The notes: generated from the letters alone by a model not told the origin. A DNA stretch of 38,568 nucleotides from Microvirga sp. Mcv34 (GCF_024519725.1 NZ_JALJRK010000049.1:1-38568), one strand, 5' to 3'. Positions 22,192 through 31,600 are shown, counted from the stretch's first letter. Program-made: numbers and translations.

Positions 22192-24954
22192 ATGACAGCG
22201 CCGGTTCTTTCTCGGGGTGAAGCCCGGAAGGCGATCGAAGTCGCCGCAGGTGAACTGCGCCGAATGGCAGGTCCCGTCTTCTCTGCATTCGAAAAGTCCG
22301 GGCTCCCCATGGTTGCGACGGATCCACGGACCCCTGACAATCCTATCGTCTACGTCAATGAAGCCTTTTGTAGGATTACTGGCTATTCGCCTGAGGAGGC
22401 GGTCGGTAGGAATTGCCGCTTCCTCCAGGCACTGGGTGTGAATCAGGATACCATTACTCTCATCCGCGAGGCGATTACAGCCGGTAGAGCCATTTCGGCT
22501 GAGCTGCTCAACCGTCGCAAGGACGGCTCGGAGTTCTGGAATCATCTCTTCATCACCCCGATCGCCAGCGGAGAGAGCGAGCCGCAATTCTTTCTCGCAA
22601 CACAGGTCGACGTCACTCAGGCATATGAGTCGAGAAACGCGCAGGCGGCGCTCGAGGCCAGTCAAAGAGAGCTGGATCAAACAAACGAGCGGCTTCGCCT
22701 GACCTTGACCGTAGCCGGGACCGGCGGTTCCTGGGATTGGGATATCACCAAAGGGCGCTTTACCGCAGACGCCCGCTTCGCCGCACTCCACGACCTCGAT
22801 TCAGCCGAGGCGACAGAGGGGCTTCCCGCCGAGGCGTTCTTTAAGGCCATACACCCGGATGATCGCCGCAGAATCCGTTTGGCCGTCGGCGGCATTCTCA
22901 ACGGGGCGGAAATCTTCTCGAAGGAATACCGTCTCCTGGCCTCCGACGGGTCCGTCCGCTGGGCGCTCGCAAGGGGACGCTGCCATTACGGCGACGATGA
23001 ACGACCGCTTAAGTTTACAGGTGTAGTCACCGACATCACGGAACAGAAGCACGTCGAGGAACGTCTGCGGATCGCCCAGAGTGCCGGCGGGATCGGAACC
23101 TTCGAGTATGTGGACGGCTATGCGACCGTTAACGTTTCGGAGGAGTTCTGCCGTCTGCTCGGACTTCATTCCAGCTACGTCCTCCCGGTTCGCACGGTCA
23201 ATGCGCTCATCGAACCGGGCGATCGCGCTCTCGTGGAGCAGAGTTCGAGTGAAGGCGCTTCCTACGTCGAGTTCAGGATTCGGCGCGCTGATAATAAGGA
23301 GCTTCGCTGGCTCGCTCGCAGGGGCGAGTATGTACGCGATGCGGAAACGGCCGGATTACGGTTCATCGGCGTCATCTACGACATCACGGCGGCGAAAGAG
23401 TCGGAGGCCAGACTTCGGGAGCTTAACGAGAGGCTGGAGAACCGCGTTGAGGAACGCACACGGGAGCGCGACCGACTCTGGAGTCTGTCGAGCGATCTCT
23501 TCAGCGTCTGCGACAGCGGCGGCTATCTCAATGCCGTCAATCCAGCCTGGACGGAGCTGCTTGGATATCAGGAGGAGGAGATCGTCGGAACCCGGATCGA
23601 CTCCTGGATTCACGAGGAGGATCGTGCCCTGGGCGACAGCCTGCTGCAGAGTCTGCAGCAGGGCAGGGCCGTTACAGATATCGATCTCCGTGTTCCGGCG
23701 AAGGACGGTTCCTATCGGTGGATCAACTGGACCTTCGCTCCATCCGAGGATGTGTTCTATAGCGTCGGACGTGATGTGACCCAGCGCAAGCAGCTCGAGG
23801 ACCAGCTTCGTCAAAGCCAGAAGATGGAAGCTGTCGGGCAGCTGACGGGAGGCATCGCTCACGATTTCAACAATCTGCTCACCGGCATCGTCGGCTCGCT
23901 CGATCTTCTGCAATCGCGCATGGCGCAGGGACGCCTTGAAAGGCTCGATCGCTATATCAATGCCGCGACAACCTCGGCCAATCGCGCGGCCGCGCTGACA
24001 CACCGCCTTCTGGCGTTCGCCCGACGTCAGCCGCTCGATCCGAAGCCGGTCGCGGTCAACCGGCTCATCCTTTCCATGGAGGAGCTTCTTCGGAGGACCA
24101 TGTCTGAATCGATCCAGCTCAGGATCACCGCAGACGACGATCTTCCGCTGACGCTATGTGATCCGAACCAGCTCGAAAGCGCCATTCTCAACCTGGCGAT
24201 CAACGCTCGGGATGCGATGCTGCACGGAGGTATTCTCACCATCGAGACATCGATCACAAACCTGGACCGCCTCTATGTGGCTTCACAGCAGGAAGTCTCT
24301 CCCGGCCGCTATATCACGATCAGCGTCTCCGATACGGGCACCGGTATGCCTGCCGATGTTCTGGCGCAGGCGTTCGATCCGTTCTTCACGACCAAGCCGC
24401 TGGGTGAGGGAACCGGACTAGGGTTGTCAATGGTCTACGGCTTCGCCAAGCAGTCCGAAGGACATGTTCGAATCTACAGCGAGGTTGGGCGCGGGACCAC
24501 GGTGAAGATCTACTTGCCGTGCCATGCTGGAGAGCTGGAGGGGGATGCTCCCACTTCCGCCTCGACCGAGTCTTACCGGGCCGGAGCGGGCGAGACTGTC
24601 CTGGTGGTCGAGGACGAACCAGTGGTCCGCTCCCTCATTCTCGAGGTCTTGGCTGATCTCGGTTACCAGGCATTGGAAGCGATGGATGGTCCTTCTGGCC
24701 TCAAAATCCTGGAATCGAAACAGCGGATCGACTTGCTCGTCAGTGACGTGGGCCTTCCAGGGTTGAACGGCCGCCAGCTCGCCGACCACGCGCGTCTCGT
24801 GCGCCCTCATCTGAAAGTGCTCTTCATCACCGGCTATGCCGAGCAGGCAGCCATCGCATCCGGCTTCCTTGCACCTGGAATGGAGATGATCACGAAACCC
24901 TTCGCCATCGAGGATCTGGCAGCAAGGATTCGTGAAATCATCGCGAAATCATAA
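22192..24954 (+). CDS. LOV-PAS hybrid histidine kinase (blue-light sensor)
   Basis: The 920-residue protein begins with a LOV domain: GRNCRFLQ (72-79) with the flavin-adduct Cys75, Asn107 and Asn117 in LLNRRKDGSEFWNHLF, and Gln138 in ATQVDVT, the full set of flavin-contacting residues. Three further PAS/PAC units follow (about 165-290, 290-405 and 428-535), the last two separated by a coiled coil. HisKA with His557 in GGIAHDFNN, the ATP-binding domain (Asn671 in LNLAINARDAM, DTGTGMP, GEGTGLGLSM) and a C-terminal receiver (Asp852 in LVSDVGLPG) complete it. No membrane segment is present. The start is 41 bases after the cheC-like stop, so it is probably co-transcribed and may feed light input to this system. 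Phosphotransfer targets are unknown. Confidence 0.93.
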   Translation: MTAPVLSRGEARKAIEVAAGELRRMAGPVFSAFEKSGLPMVATDPRTPDNPIVYVNEAFCRITGYSPEEAVGRNCRFLQALGVNQDTITLIREAITAGRAISAELLNRRKDGSEFWNHLFITPIASGESEPQFFLATQVDVTQAYESRNAQAALEASQRELDQTNERLRLTLTVAGTGGSWDWDITKGRFTADARFAALHDLDSAEATEGLPAEAFFKAIHPDDRRRIRLAVGGILNGAEIFSKEYRLLASDGSVRWALARGRCHYGDDERPLKFTGVVTDITEQKHVEERLRIAQSAGGIGTFEYVDGYATVNVSEEFCRLLGLHSSYVLPVRTVNALIEPGDRALVEQSSSEGASYVEFRIRRADNKELRWLARRGEYVRDAETAGLRFIGVIYDITAAKESEARLRELNERLENRVEERTRERDRLWSLSSDLFSVCDSGGYLNAVNPAWTELLGYQEEEIVGTRIDSWIHEEDRALGDSLLQSLQQGRAVTDIDLRVPAKDGSYRWINWTFAPSEDVFYSVGRDVTQRKQLEDQLRQSQKMEAVGQLTGGIAHDFNNLLTGIVGSLDLLQSRMAQGRLERLDRYINAATTSANRAAALTHRLLAFARRQPLDPKPVAVNRLILSMEELLRRTMSESIQLRITADDDLPLTLCDPNQLESAILNLAINARDAMLHGGILTIETSITNLDRLYVASQQEVSPGRYITISVSDTGTGMPADVLAQAFDPFFTTKPLGEGTGLGLSMVYGFAKQSEGHVRIYSEVGRGTTVKIYLPCHAGELEGDAPTSASTESYRAGAGETVLVVEDEPVVRSLILEVLADLGYQALEAMDGPSGLKILESKQRIDLLVSDVGLPGLNGRQLADHARLVRPHLKVLFITGYAEQAAIASGFLAPGMEMITKPFAIEDLAARIREIIAKS

Positions 24955-25265
24955 TGCGCTATCAACGGGCAATGCCTGCGGAGCACCGCAAGACTTGGGA
25001 GGCGAGGGAAGGTTTCTGCAACCAAGCCCCTGTTTCTCGCCCTGATCGATTTCAAGCAAGGGTGCGTTGATCCAAAAGATTTTTAGTGGGTGAGCGGGAC
25101 AATTTCGAGTGGTCGATCTGGGCGTGATCTGCCTTCGCACCGACCTTCACCGCTTTTACGCCTTGGAGACACGACAAGCCGCAGCATGCGCTGCGGCTTG
25201 AACATTCCTGCTGTCAAACGCCTATTGCACCAAAGCTGGTTCGTATGACGTAGCCAGAATCCAGA
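24955..25265. other. Convergent spacer between the LOV kinase and RTX genes
   Basis: This 311-base gap lies between two convergent stops. Apart from the 11-bp stem-loop at 25175-25200 I see no gene, repeat or RNA in it. Confidence 0.5.
25175..25200. terminator. Stem-loop between convergent genes
   Basis: CAAGCCGCAGC (25175-25185) pairs perfectly with GCTGCGGCTTG (25190-25200) around ATGC. It is GC-rich, lies between the stops of the LOV kinase and RTX genes, and is positioned to stop transcription from both sides. It lacks a clear T-run on either strand. Confidence 0.45.
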
Positions 25266-26108
25266 TTAGACGATGAAGAAATCCTTCTCTGTGATCGGAA
25301 GATGCTTCGAAAGCTTCGCAATCATCATCTTGGCGGCCGAACCGGTGCCATCGGGATCGTAATAGAGATTGCCGGTTTTCTCATCATAGATGACCCGGTC
25401 ACTCTTGTCGTGAGCGGCCTTGCCCGTCCAGAACGCACTGGCCTTCAGTCGTCCAAGGGGACCAGCTTTGGTGAAGATATCCTTCTCCAAATGGATACTG
25501 TCGTACTTGACCGAGAAATCCGTGATCGTGTCGACATTCGCCTTGACCGGTTTGCTGTCGAAAACGAACTTGTCGGAGCCGGAGCCGCCCGAGAGGGTAT
25601 CCTTTCCCAACCCACCATAGAGATAATCGTTTCCGGATGAGCCCGAAAGCTTGTCGTTACCACGTCCCCCATACAGCCGGTCGTGACCGGTGCCGCCATC
25701 GATGCGATCGTTTCCGCCGTAGCCCTTGAGCATGTCGTTTCCTGAGCGGCCGTAGATTTGGTCATTGCCGTCGTTGCCCAACAGCCAATCGTTGCCAGTC
25801 CCGCCGTCGATCATCACTGAGCCGTAACTAAACCGAGGAGTGGTCAGGTCGACCACATCGTTGCCGTCGCCGCTGAAAATCTGCGTCACATTTACAAGAC
25901 GCGGTAGATCGATATTCGACGTGTCCAGATAGATCAGATCCGCATCTGCCGTGCCGTAGATCGTAAACAGGTCGCTGGTATCGCCCCAGACCTCCAGACT
26001 TGCCCGACCATACACCTGGGTCGACGTTCCAGATGAAGGTTCTCCAAGCGTCCCCGTGTCCGTGAACGTGTCGTACTTGAACGCTCCATCCCAATTCAGA
26101 AATTTCAT
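25266..26108 (-). CDS. Small RTX (haemolysin-type calcium-binding) protein
   Basis: The 280-residue protein has a non-repeat N-terminal region (1-95) and then about nine glycine/aspartate nonapeptide repeats (for example [36 protein letters not shown]), which form calcium-binding beta-rolls. The tail contains [35 protein letters not shown] and the hydrophobic end DFFIV, as in type I secretion substrates. There is no N-terminal signal peptide. Export by an ABC/TolC system is therefore likely, but no transporter gene is in the window. The function could be surface or adhesion-related. A GAGGT site precedes the ATG. It is monocistronic here, transcribed away from the AT-rich spacer. Confidence 0.9.
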   Translation of the reverse strand: MKFLNWDGAFKYDTFTDTGTLGEPSSGTSTQVYGRASLEVWGDTSDLFTIYGTADADLIYLDTSNIDLPRLVNVTQIFSGDGNDVVDLTTPRFSYGSVMIDGGTGNDWLLGNDGNDQIYGRSGNDMLKGYGGNDRIDGGTGHDRLYGGRGNDKLSGSSGNDYLYGGLGKDTLSGGSGSDKFVFDSKPVKANVDTITDFSVKYDSIHLEKDIFTKAGPLGRLKASAFWTGKAAHDKSDRVIYDEKTGNLYYDPDGTGSAAKMMIAKLSKHLPITEKDFFIV

Positions 26109-26539
26109 GATGCTGACCTCAACCTATTGACTGAGCCCCCGTCGTTGTCCGGTATTTATCTTGAGTTATTCCTCAAGAATTACTGCTTCTATATCGAGGA
26201 AAATATATCTCATGAATATAAGTGAAGTGCAGTCAATTAAATGGTCATACCCCTTAAAGGCTACCGGTCGCAGCTCTATAAGTATTATATCGATATTACG
26301 AAATGATATTTGGGATGTATTTTTTATAACATAAAAATATTATTAGGGTGAGACGGAGGTGCGCTCTGTTCAAATGGATGACAGCTGAACATATGCAAGC
26401 ACCATATGGTCTAGATATCCCTCTCTCTGATTAATCCGTAGGTGACCGAGACGCCTCACTATTCGCACTTAGGTTTTCTGTCCGCTGGAGTCATTCTGAT
26501 CCCGACTGCGCATAAGCCGCTCCAACTTTGGCGTGAGGC
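26109..26539. other. AT-rich divergent promoter region
   Basis: These 431 bases are markedly AT-rich against the GC-rich surroundings, especially 26190-26350 (long A/T runs such as GTATTTTTTATAACATAAAAAT). They separate the divergent RTX and GNAT genes. A 7-bp inverted repeat TCTTGAG/CTCAAGA lies at 26159-26178, about 50 bases before the RTX start, and a perfect palindrome ACCATATGGT at 26401-26410. No protein gene is supportable. The composition suggests silencer or nucleoid-protein binding, a strong regulated promoter, or past insertion. Confidence 0.5.
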
Positions 26540-27784
26540 ATGACGCTGGACCGAATGGATACCAAGGCTGTCTGCCGATCTCCCGACGTCGCCATCGAGC
26601 CCGTCCGGGTGGTAACCGTCCGCGACTTCGATGGCCTTCAACCGCACATGGAAGCATGGGATCGCTTGGCTTGGGAGTCGCCACAGGGTCTTGCCACCAT
26701 GCTGCCCGCCTGGGTGACTGCCACCTTCCGACACGGACTTTGGCCGCAATGGCGGTGGATGTGCTGTTTTGCCTATGCCGGCGAGCAGTTGATCGGCGTG
26801 ATGCCGGTCGTGATCACGCCGCATCCGATCCTCGGTCGCCGCCGTCCGCTCTTGCGCACTTACGGCAAGCTGACAACTTCTGGCGATATCGCTTTGGCAT
26901 CCGAATACGCCTCCGAAGCACTCGAGGCCTTGCTGGAGGAACTCGTACGACAAGAGCCGGGCCATGTAGGCCTGGATATGCAGGCGGTGCGGCATAATTC
27001 TCCGGTCTGGCCTGCATTGCAGAATATGGCTGCGGAGCACCTCGTACTCACCAGCGCGCGCCAACGCTTCTCGATTTTGGACGTCAGAGGAAGCTTCGAA
27101 AACTTCATCGGGAACTTCAAGAGAATGGCGAGCGACCTGGGGCGGTTTCGTCGAAAGATCGAAAAGCGTGGGAAGGTTCGAATCGAAATCGTCGATGGTC
27201 CGGATGCGAGGGTCGACTTTTTACCCCAGTTCGCCGCACTCGAAGCGGCGGGCTGGAAAGGACGCTGTGGTGGCGCTCTCCTCAACAATCCGGACTCACT
27301 CGCCTTTCACACCGCCTTGGTCGAAAATTTCGCTGCACAAGAACGCTTGGTTTGGCACCGGATTTGGGTCGATGACACGCTTGTCGGTGCGCAACTAGCC
27401 CTGAGATGCAACAGATCGCTCATGTTGCCGAAGTACACCTTCAACGAAGACTTCGCCGAGTGCCGCGTCGGCACACTCCTCACTGAGGCGACCTTTCGGG
27501 ACGGGTTCGCCCGGGCGGATCTGCACGAGATCAATCCAATGAGCAAGGCGCAGGCTCATGCCTTTTGGCACATGCCTGATGCGGAATACATCGATCTGCA
27601 CCTTGTACGCCGCGCGGCCTTGCCGATGTTGTTCCATCTGCCGAGTGTCTGGTCGCGCAAAGTCTATTGGACGCATATTCGTCCGCGTGTACCGGAGTTC
27701 GTCAGAGATGGCTATCGCCAGTTCAAGCGGCGTGGCGGACGAAAACCCAAACGCGCCGCAGAGGTTCACGCATTATCGAAGTGA
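26540..27784 (+). CDS. GNAT-fold acetyltransferase, CelD/BcsL-like
   Basis: The 414-residue protein resembles CelD-like proteins from cellulose and exopolysaccharide clusters. It has an N-terminal domain (WDRLAWESPQGLATMLPAWV, GEQLIGVMPVVI) and a C-terminal GNAT core with GNFKRMASDLGRFRRKIEK, ALEAAGWKGRCGGALL, LVGAQLALRCNRSLMLPKYTFNEDFA and VGTLLTEATFRDGF. The C-terminus is basic (KRRGGRKPKRA). No membrane segment is evident. It probably acylates a polysaccharide precursor or lipid, but the substrate is unknown. ATG 26540 has a close GAGG; ATG 26555 is an alternative start. It is alone on its strand here. Confidence 0.82.
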   Translation: MTLDRMDTKAVCRSPDVAIEPVRVVTVRDFDGLQPHMEAWDRLAWESPQGLATMLPAWVTATFRHGLWPQWRWMCCFAYAGEQLIGVMPVVITPHPILGRRRPLLRTYGKLTTSGDIALASEYASEALEALLEELVRQEPGHVGLDMQAVRHNSPVWPALQNMAAEHLVLTSARQRFSILDVRGSFENFIGNFKRMASDLGRFRRKIEKRGKVRIEIVDGPDARVDFLPQFAALEAAGWKGRCGGALLNNPDSLAFHTALVENFAAQERLVWHRIWVDDTLVGAQLALRCNRSLMLPKYTFNEDFAECRVGTLLTEATFRDGFARADLHEINPMSKAQAHAFWHMPDAEYIDLHLVRRAALPMLFHLPSVWSRKVYWTHIRPRVPEFVRDGYRQFKRRGGRKPKRAAEVHALSK

Positions 27785-27961
27785 AGCGTCAGCCATAAGA
27801 GGGTCAGATAGGCCCGTCGTGTTCAATGCCGATCAGCTTCCCATAATTGCCCGCGAACCACCAGGATCCGCGATGGGTTTTTCGCGACCGGCTGGATCCA
27901 ACGCGGCACTCGCCATAAATGCACGGACGAGCAGCTTGAGCATCGGACTCAACGGTGGAGG

Positions 27962-27987
27962 CGCCGCCCGTCGTCATCTGGGCGGCG
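27962..27987. terminator. GC-rich stem-loop between convergent genes
   Basis: CGCCGCCC (27962-27969) is complementary to GGGCGGCG (27980-27987) with a 10-base loop. It lies in the 268-base gap between the convergent GNAT and SAF dehydrogenase genes. There is no T-run, so this is tentative; nothing else is evident in the gap. Confidence 0.33.
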
Positions 27988-28052
27988 GTGAAGCGGTCAG
28001 GCCGCGCAGCAGGGAGAGAAGGGGATGCATCATGCGGCTCCCTGCACGTCGC

Positions 28053-29447
28053 TCAAGGCCGGGGCCCGAAGAATCGCGCATCCTGCTCCCGGCGCAGCCT
28101 CATCAGCGCCGATCCGTCCTGCAATTCGAGATCGCTCACGCGGATCTCATGTCCTTTCTGAACCGCCTTGGTCAGGCGACAATCGGCAGCCAGATAGAAG
28201 GGGGCCGGGATATTCTCCCCGAGCGGGGCTGCTGGGCGAAACTCGGCAGTGACTCCCGAAATCGTGTGGTGATGTCCTCCCATGGAGAGAACCGTACCGG
28301 CCGGAAGATCCTCGGTCGCGACGGCGATCAGGTCGTAACGCGGCTGATAGTCGGAGCCGTAACCCGACGCCTGATGTACCGCCGCATCGAGGATGCTGGT
28401 AGCGGCTTCGAGACCGAGGAGGTGTCGCGGGAGGAACACCATGGCCGTTTCGCCGGTGCGGCTGACGATGTGCCCCTTCTGGGCGAGCATGTCCCAGCTC
28501 TTTGCATCGTCGCAGCGGATGACGACGAAGACTCCGCCGGCGAAGCTGATCTCATCGGGCTTGCGCAGGCAATGGAACACGTCGAGGCGCCGGTCGCCCA
28601 AGAGGATACCGCCGTCGCCGCGCTGCGAGAAGATCGTCGGAACCTCGCCGACGCGGGCAAGCGGCGCGTGGAGATCGAAACGGTCGGGCTGCAGGCCGGT
28701 GGCGTTCGCAACCACCATGAGTTCGCACAGATCCGGCACGGCTCGCTGAGGAAAACCGGCAATAGCCTTGTCCCTGGCCGCAAGAATTTCGCTCACGTCC
28801 CGCTGGCCGAGGGTCCACAGATCGTCCAGGTCCACGTTCTCGGCGGACCGCTCGTTGCTGGCGAGGCGCCGCGACGACGGATCGAAGACGAAATCGTACT
28901 CGCTCGACTTGCCGGCGGCGACGATGTGGAAGCCCATCACCTCGGCCCATGTGGTGAGGCCGATGAGCAGGCTCGGCTGATCGCCGTCCACCGTCGTGAC
29001 GATGCGGCCGCGCTCGGCCGCAAGCGCTTTGAGGCCGGGCCCTACGACGCTGTCGAGCTCCTTCGTCACGAGGGCTAGATGCTTCTCGGCCTCCACGGCG
29101 ATCAGGGCATGGTGGGCGGCAGCCGTCGGACGGCCGGTCGCTTCCACGATCACGTCGAAGGGAAGGTGGGAGACGAGGGCCAGATCCTTGGCCGCGATGA
29201 AGTCGCCGCTCTCCCACGCCGCCTTCGCGTCGTGAGCGGATTCGCAGATCCGGATCATGCGCGGGTCGATGCCGGCCGCCTTCAGGCCTGCTGCCGCACT
29301 CTCGGCCGTGAGATCGACAGCGATCCGCGCATTCATCAGGGGGACGCGTTGCGCCTGGGCGAGAAAGCTCTGGCCGAAGCCGCCGGTCCCGACGACACAC
29401 GTCTCGATGGGGCGGTCGGCCTTGGCGTAATAATCATGGTAGTTCAT
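28053..29447 (-). CDS. COG4091-type NAD(P)-dependent dehydrogenase with C-terminal SAF domain
   Basis: The 464-residue protein has an N-terminal Rossmann fold (CVVGTGGFGQSFLAQAQRV, dinucleotide-binding glycines 20-25) and a middle part like homoserine dehydrogenase (LVTKELDSVVGPGLKALA, VDGDQPSLLIGL). The C-terminal SAF domain (about 370-445) has VATEDLPAGTVLSMGG and CRLTKAVQKGHEI. SAF modules occur in sialic-acid synthases and altronate/galactarate dehydratases, so a sugar-acid substrate is plausible. It is not one of the characterised threonate/erythronate enzymes I can name, although it ends their operon. ATG 29447 has a GGGGAG site; the frame stays open upstream by chance. The 80-base gap to the kinase stop fits co-transcription. 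Confidence 0.85.
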   Translation of the reverse strand: MNYHDYYAKADRPIETCVVGTGGFGQSFLAQAQRVPLMNARIAVDLTAESAAAGLKAAGIDPRMIRICESAHDAKAAWESGDFIAAKDLALVSHLPFDVIVEATGRPTAAAHHALIAVEAEKHLALVTKELDSVVGPGLKALAAERGRIVTTVDGDQPSLLIGLTTWAEVMGFHIVAAGKSSEYDFVFDPSSRRLASNERSAENVDLDDLWTLGQRDVSEILAARDKAIAGFPQRAVPDLCELMVVANATGLQPDRFDLHAPLARVGEVPTIFSQRGDGGILLGDRRLDVFHCLRKPDEISFAGGVFVVIRCDDAKSWDMLAQKGHIVSRTGETAMVFLPRHLLGLEAATSILDAAVHQASGYGSDYQPRYDLIAVATEDLPAGTVLSMGGHHHTISGVTAEFRPAAPLGENIPAPFYLAADCRLTKAVQKGHEIRVSDLELQDGSALMRLRREQDARFFGPRP

Positions 29448-29527
29448 CGCATATGTCTCCCCATCCGGTGTTTGGTCGCCACCGGTTCGTTCTGTCGTCG
29501 AATGCGTTGGTTGGCCGGTCTGCCGCT

Positions 29528-30790
29528 CTATCGAAGCATGTTCCAGGCTTTCAGGAAGAAGTCCGGAGTTCCGAAGTTGCCGGACTTGAGCGCCAGCGCG
29601 AGATCGTTTCCTGCGAGAGATCGGGTCCAAGGGACACCCGGATCGATCTCCGGCCCGATGGAAAGGGAATCGACGTCGAGGGCATTCACGACGGCACCCG
29701 AGGTCTCGCCACCGGCGACGATCAAGCGGGTGAAGCCGAGGGCAGGAAGTGCCCTGGCGACTTCTGCAAGAGTGTTCTCGACGATCTCGCCCGCATTCGT
29801 GCGTCCGAGCTTGCTCTGAACCGCCAGAACCTCCTCGGGCGTCGCCGTGGAATAGATCAGGGCCGGGCCATTCGTTGGCTGGGCCTTCAGCCATTCGAGA
29901 GCCGTTTGCGCGCTGACGGCGCCCGAAGCCAGTTCCATGGCGTCGAGCCGCAGCGCGGGAATCCCGGCATCAAGAGCCGTCTTGACCTGTCCGCGCGTCG
30001 CAGCCGAGCAGGACCCTGCAAGGATGAGGCTGCGGCCGCCAGGCGCTTCGAAGCCTGTCTCGGTGGATTGGGTCGAAGGCTGGCCTTGCCGGTAAGCCGC
30101 GGGAAGTCCCATGGCGACGCCCGATCCGCCGGTGATCAGGGGAAAGTCCGCGGCGGCTTGACCGATGGCGCGCAGATGCGAATCGCTCAATGCGTCGACG
30201 ATCACAATCCTATGGCCCACTGCTCTCTCGCGTTGGAACGCCGAGCGGATGGCGTCCGGTCCGGCCTCCACATCCTCATAGGACACGAGGCCGACCGAGA
30301 GCTTCGTCTGCCTTTGCAGCACCCGCACGAGGTTCGAATCGCGCATGGGCGTCAGCGGATGGTCCTTCATACTGCTTTCGTGCAGGGGAACGCCGTTGAC
30401 GAAGAGATGGCCCTTGTAAACCGTGCGGCCGTTGGCTGGAAAGGCTGGGCAGGCGAGGGTGAAGTCGCTGTCGGTGAAGGAGAGAAGCGCCTCCGCGACC
30501 GGCCCGATATTGCCGTCGTCGGTGGAATCGAAGGTCGAGCAATATTTAAAGAACAGGTGTTGCGCGCCTGCCCGTTTGAGAGCCTCCGCCGCGCTCAGCG
30601 AGAGCTCGACGGCTTCCTGCGTGGGATTGGTCCTGGATTTCAGGGCTACCACGACGGCATCCGCGCCCGCCAGATCGAGGCCTGCGCGCGGCACGCCGAT
30701 CGTCTGAATGGTGCGAAGTCCCTCGCGGGCCAGCATGAGAGCGAGGTCCGTTGCCCCGGTCAAATCATCGGCGATGCATCCGATCTTCAT
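29528..30790 (-). CDS. otnK: Four-carbon acid-sugar kinase (DUF1537 family)
   Basis: The 420-residue protein has the DUF1537 N-terminal signature IADDLTGATDLA with the paired Asp8-Asp9, the FKYCSTFDSTDDGNIGP segment, and the C-terminal nucleotide-binding strand and glycine loop VAGGETSGAVVNAL. Members phosphorylate 3-oxo-tetronate, D-threonate or D-erythronate at O4. Flanking otnC and otnI make the 3-oxo-tetronate kinase (OtnK) the best call, but PdxA2 in the divergent operon would need a D-threonate kinase, so the true substrate may be broader. ATG 30790 overlaps the otnI stop (ATGA), giving tight coupling. Confidence 0.88.
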   Translation of the reverse strand: MKIGCIADDLTGATDLALMLAREGLRTIQTIGVPRAGLDLAGADAVVVALKSRTNPTQEAVELSLSAAEALKRAGAQHLFFKYCSTFDSTDDGNIGPVAEALLSFTDSDFTLACPAFPANGRTVYKGHLFVNGVPLHESSMKDHPLTPMRDSNLVRVLQRQTKLSVGLVSYEDVEAGPDAIRSAFQRERAVGHRIVIVDALSDSHLRAIGQAAADFPLITGGSGVAMGLPAAYRQGQPSTQSTETGFEAPGGRSLILAGSCSAATRGQVKTALDAGIPALRLDAMELASGAVSAQTALEWLKAQPTNGPALIYSTATPEEVLAVQSKLGRTNAGEIVENTLAEVARALPALGFTRLIVAGGETSGAVVNALDVDSLSIGPEIDPGVPWTRSLAGNDLALALKSGNFGTPDFFLKAWNMLR

Positions 30791-31596
30791 GCCACGGCTC
30801 CACGGGCGCTGGAGGGGAGATCCTGGGTCCAGCTTGCAAGCCATCCGAGGCCGTCTTCCGTCCGGCCGCGGGGCTTGTACTCGGCCCCGATCCAGCCTCC
30901 GTATCCGAGGCTGTCGAGAAAGCGGCCGATCGTGCGGTAGTCGATCTCGCCTTCATCGGGCTCGGCGCGGCTCGGGACGGCGGCGATCTGCACATGTCCG
31001 ATCAGGTCGAGGTAGTCCTTGAGGCGACGCGTCAGATCGCCCTGCATGATCTGGGTGTGATAGCAGTCGAACATGATCTTCACGTTTTGACGTCCGACTT
31101 GATCGATGATCGATGCCGCCTGCTCGATTCTATGCAGGAAGTATCCCGGCTTGTCTCGATGGTTGATCGGCTCGAGCAGCACGGTCATGCCGGCCTGAGC
31201 CGCCTTGTCGGCGGCCAGTTTCAGGTTGTCCACGAATGTCCGCTCGGCAGCCGAAAGGGAATCGGTTGCGACGATGCCGGACATGCAGTGAACGGCCGTC
31301 GCGCCGATGGCATGGCCGTAGGTGACCGCTTGATCGACGGCCTGCTGAAACTCGCTCTCCCGGCCCGGCAGGGCTCCGAGCCCGAAATCTCCCGTGGCAG
31401 CATTCCCGACGGGCGTGTTCAGTCCGAGCATGGTGACTTGGCTGCGGGTCAAGGCCCTGCGCATGTCGGCCGCGGGAACGTGATAGGGCCAATGCATCTC
31501 GACGGCCTTGAAACCCGCTTCGGCGGCGGCGGCGACCCGGTCGATTTCGGGAGCCTCAGTGAAGAGAAAGCCTAGATTGGCCGAGAAACGGGGCAT
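30787..31596 (-). CDS. otnI: 2-oxo-tetronate isomerase, hydroxypyruvate-isomerase family
   Basis: The 269-residue TIM-barrel protein starts MPRFSANLGFLFTE and has GFKAVEMHWPY, LLEPINHRDKPGYFL, IMFDCYHTQIMQGD and IGAEYKPRG, carrying the metal-binding Glu, His and Asp residues of the Hyi/OtnI family. In the characterised L-threonate/D-erythronate pathway, OtnI interconverts 2-oxo-tetronate and 3-oxo-tetronate before phosphorylation. Glyoxylate-linked hydroxypyruvate isomerases look alike, so the operon context decides. ATG 31596 lies 4 bases after the otnC stop. The stop overlaps the kinase start. Open frame upstream of 31596 is within otnC and is not coding here. Confidence 0.88.
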   Translation of the reverse strand: MPRFSANLGFLFTEAPEIDRVAAAAEAGFKAVEMHWPYHVPAADMRRALTRSQVTMLGLNTPVGNAATGDFGLGALPGRESEFQQAVDQAVTYGHAIGATAVHCMSGIVATDSLSAAERTFVDNLKLAADKAAQAGMTVLLEPINHRDKPGYFLHRIEQAASIIDQVGRQNVKIMFDCYHTQIMQGDLTRRLKDYLDLIGHVQIAAVPSRAEPDEGEIDYRTIGRFLDSLGYGGWIGAEYKPRGRTEDGLGWLASWTQDLPSSARGAVA

Positions 31597-31600
31597 CGAT

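Noticed and set aside
27558..29078. 506-codon plus-strand open frame overlapping the GNAT gene end and the SAF dehydrogenase
   Set aside because: It crosses two real genes and a convergent gap; low-complexity composition and no motif.
29448..29894. N-terminal extension of the SAF dehydrogenase frame into the kinase gene
   Set aside because: The extension is Arg/Gly-rich and motif-free and overlaps the kinase; ATG 29447 with a GGGGAG site gives a normal Rossmann N-terminus.
29453..30940. 495-codon plus-strand open frame opposite the DUF1537 kinase
   Set aside because: It is antisense to the kinase, with no protein-family signal; the minus strand carries the DUF1537 motifs.
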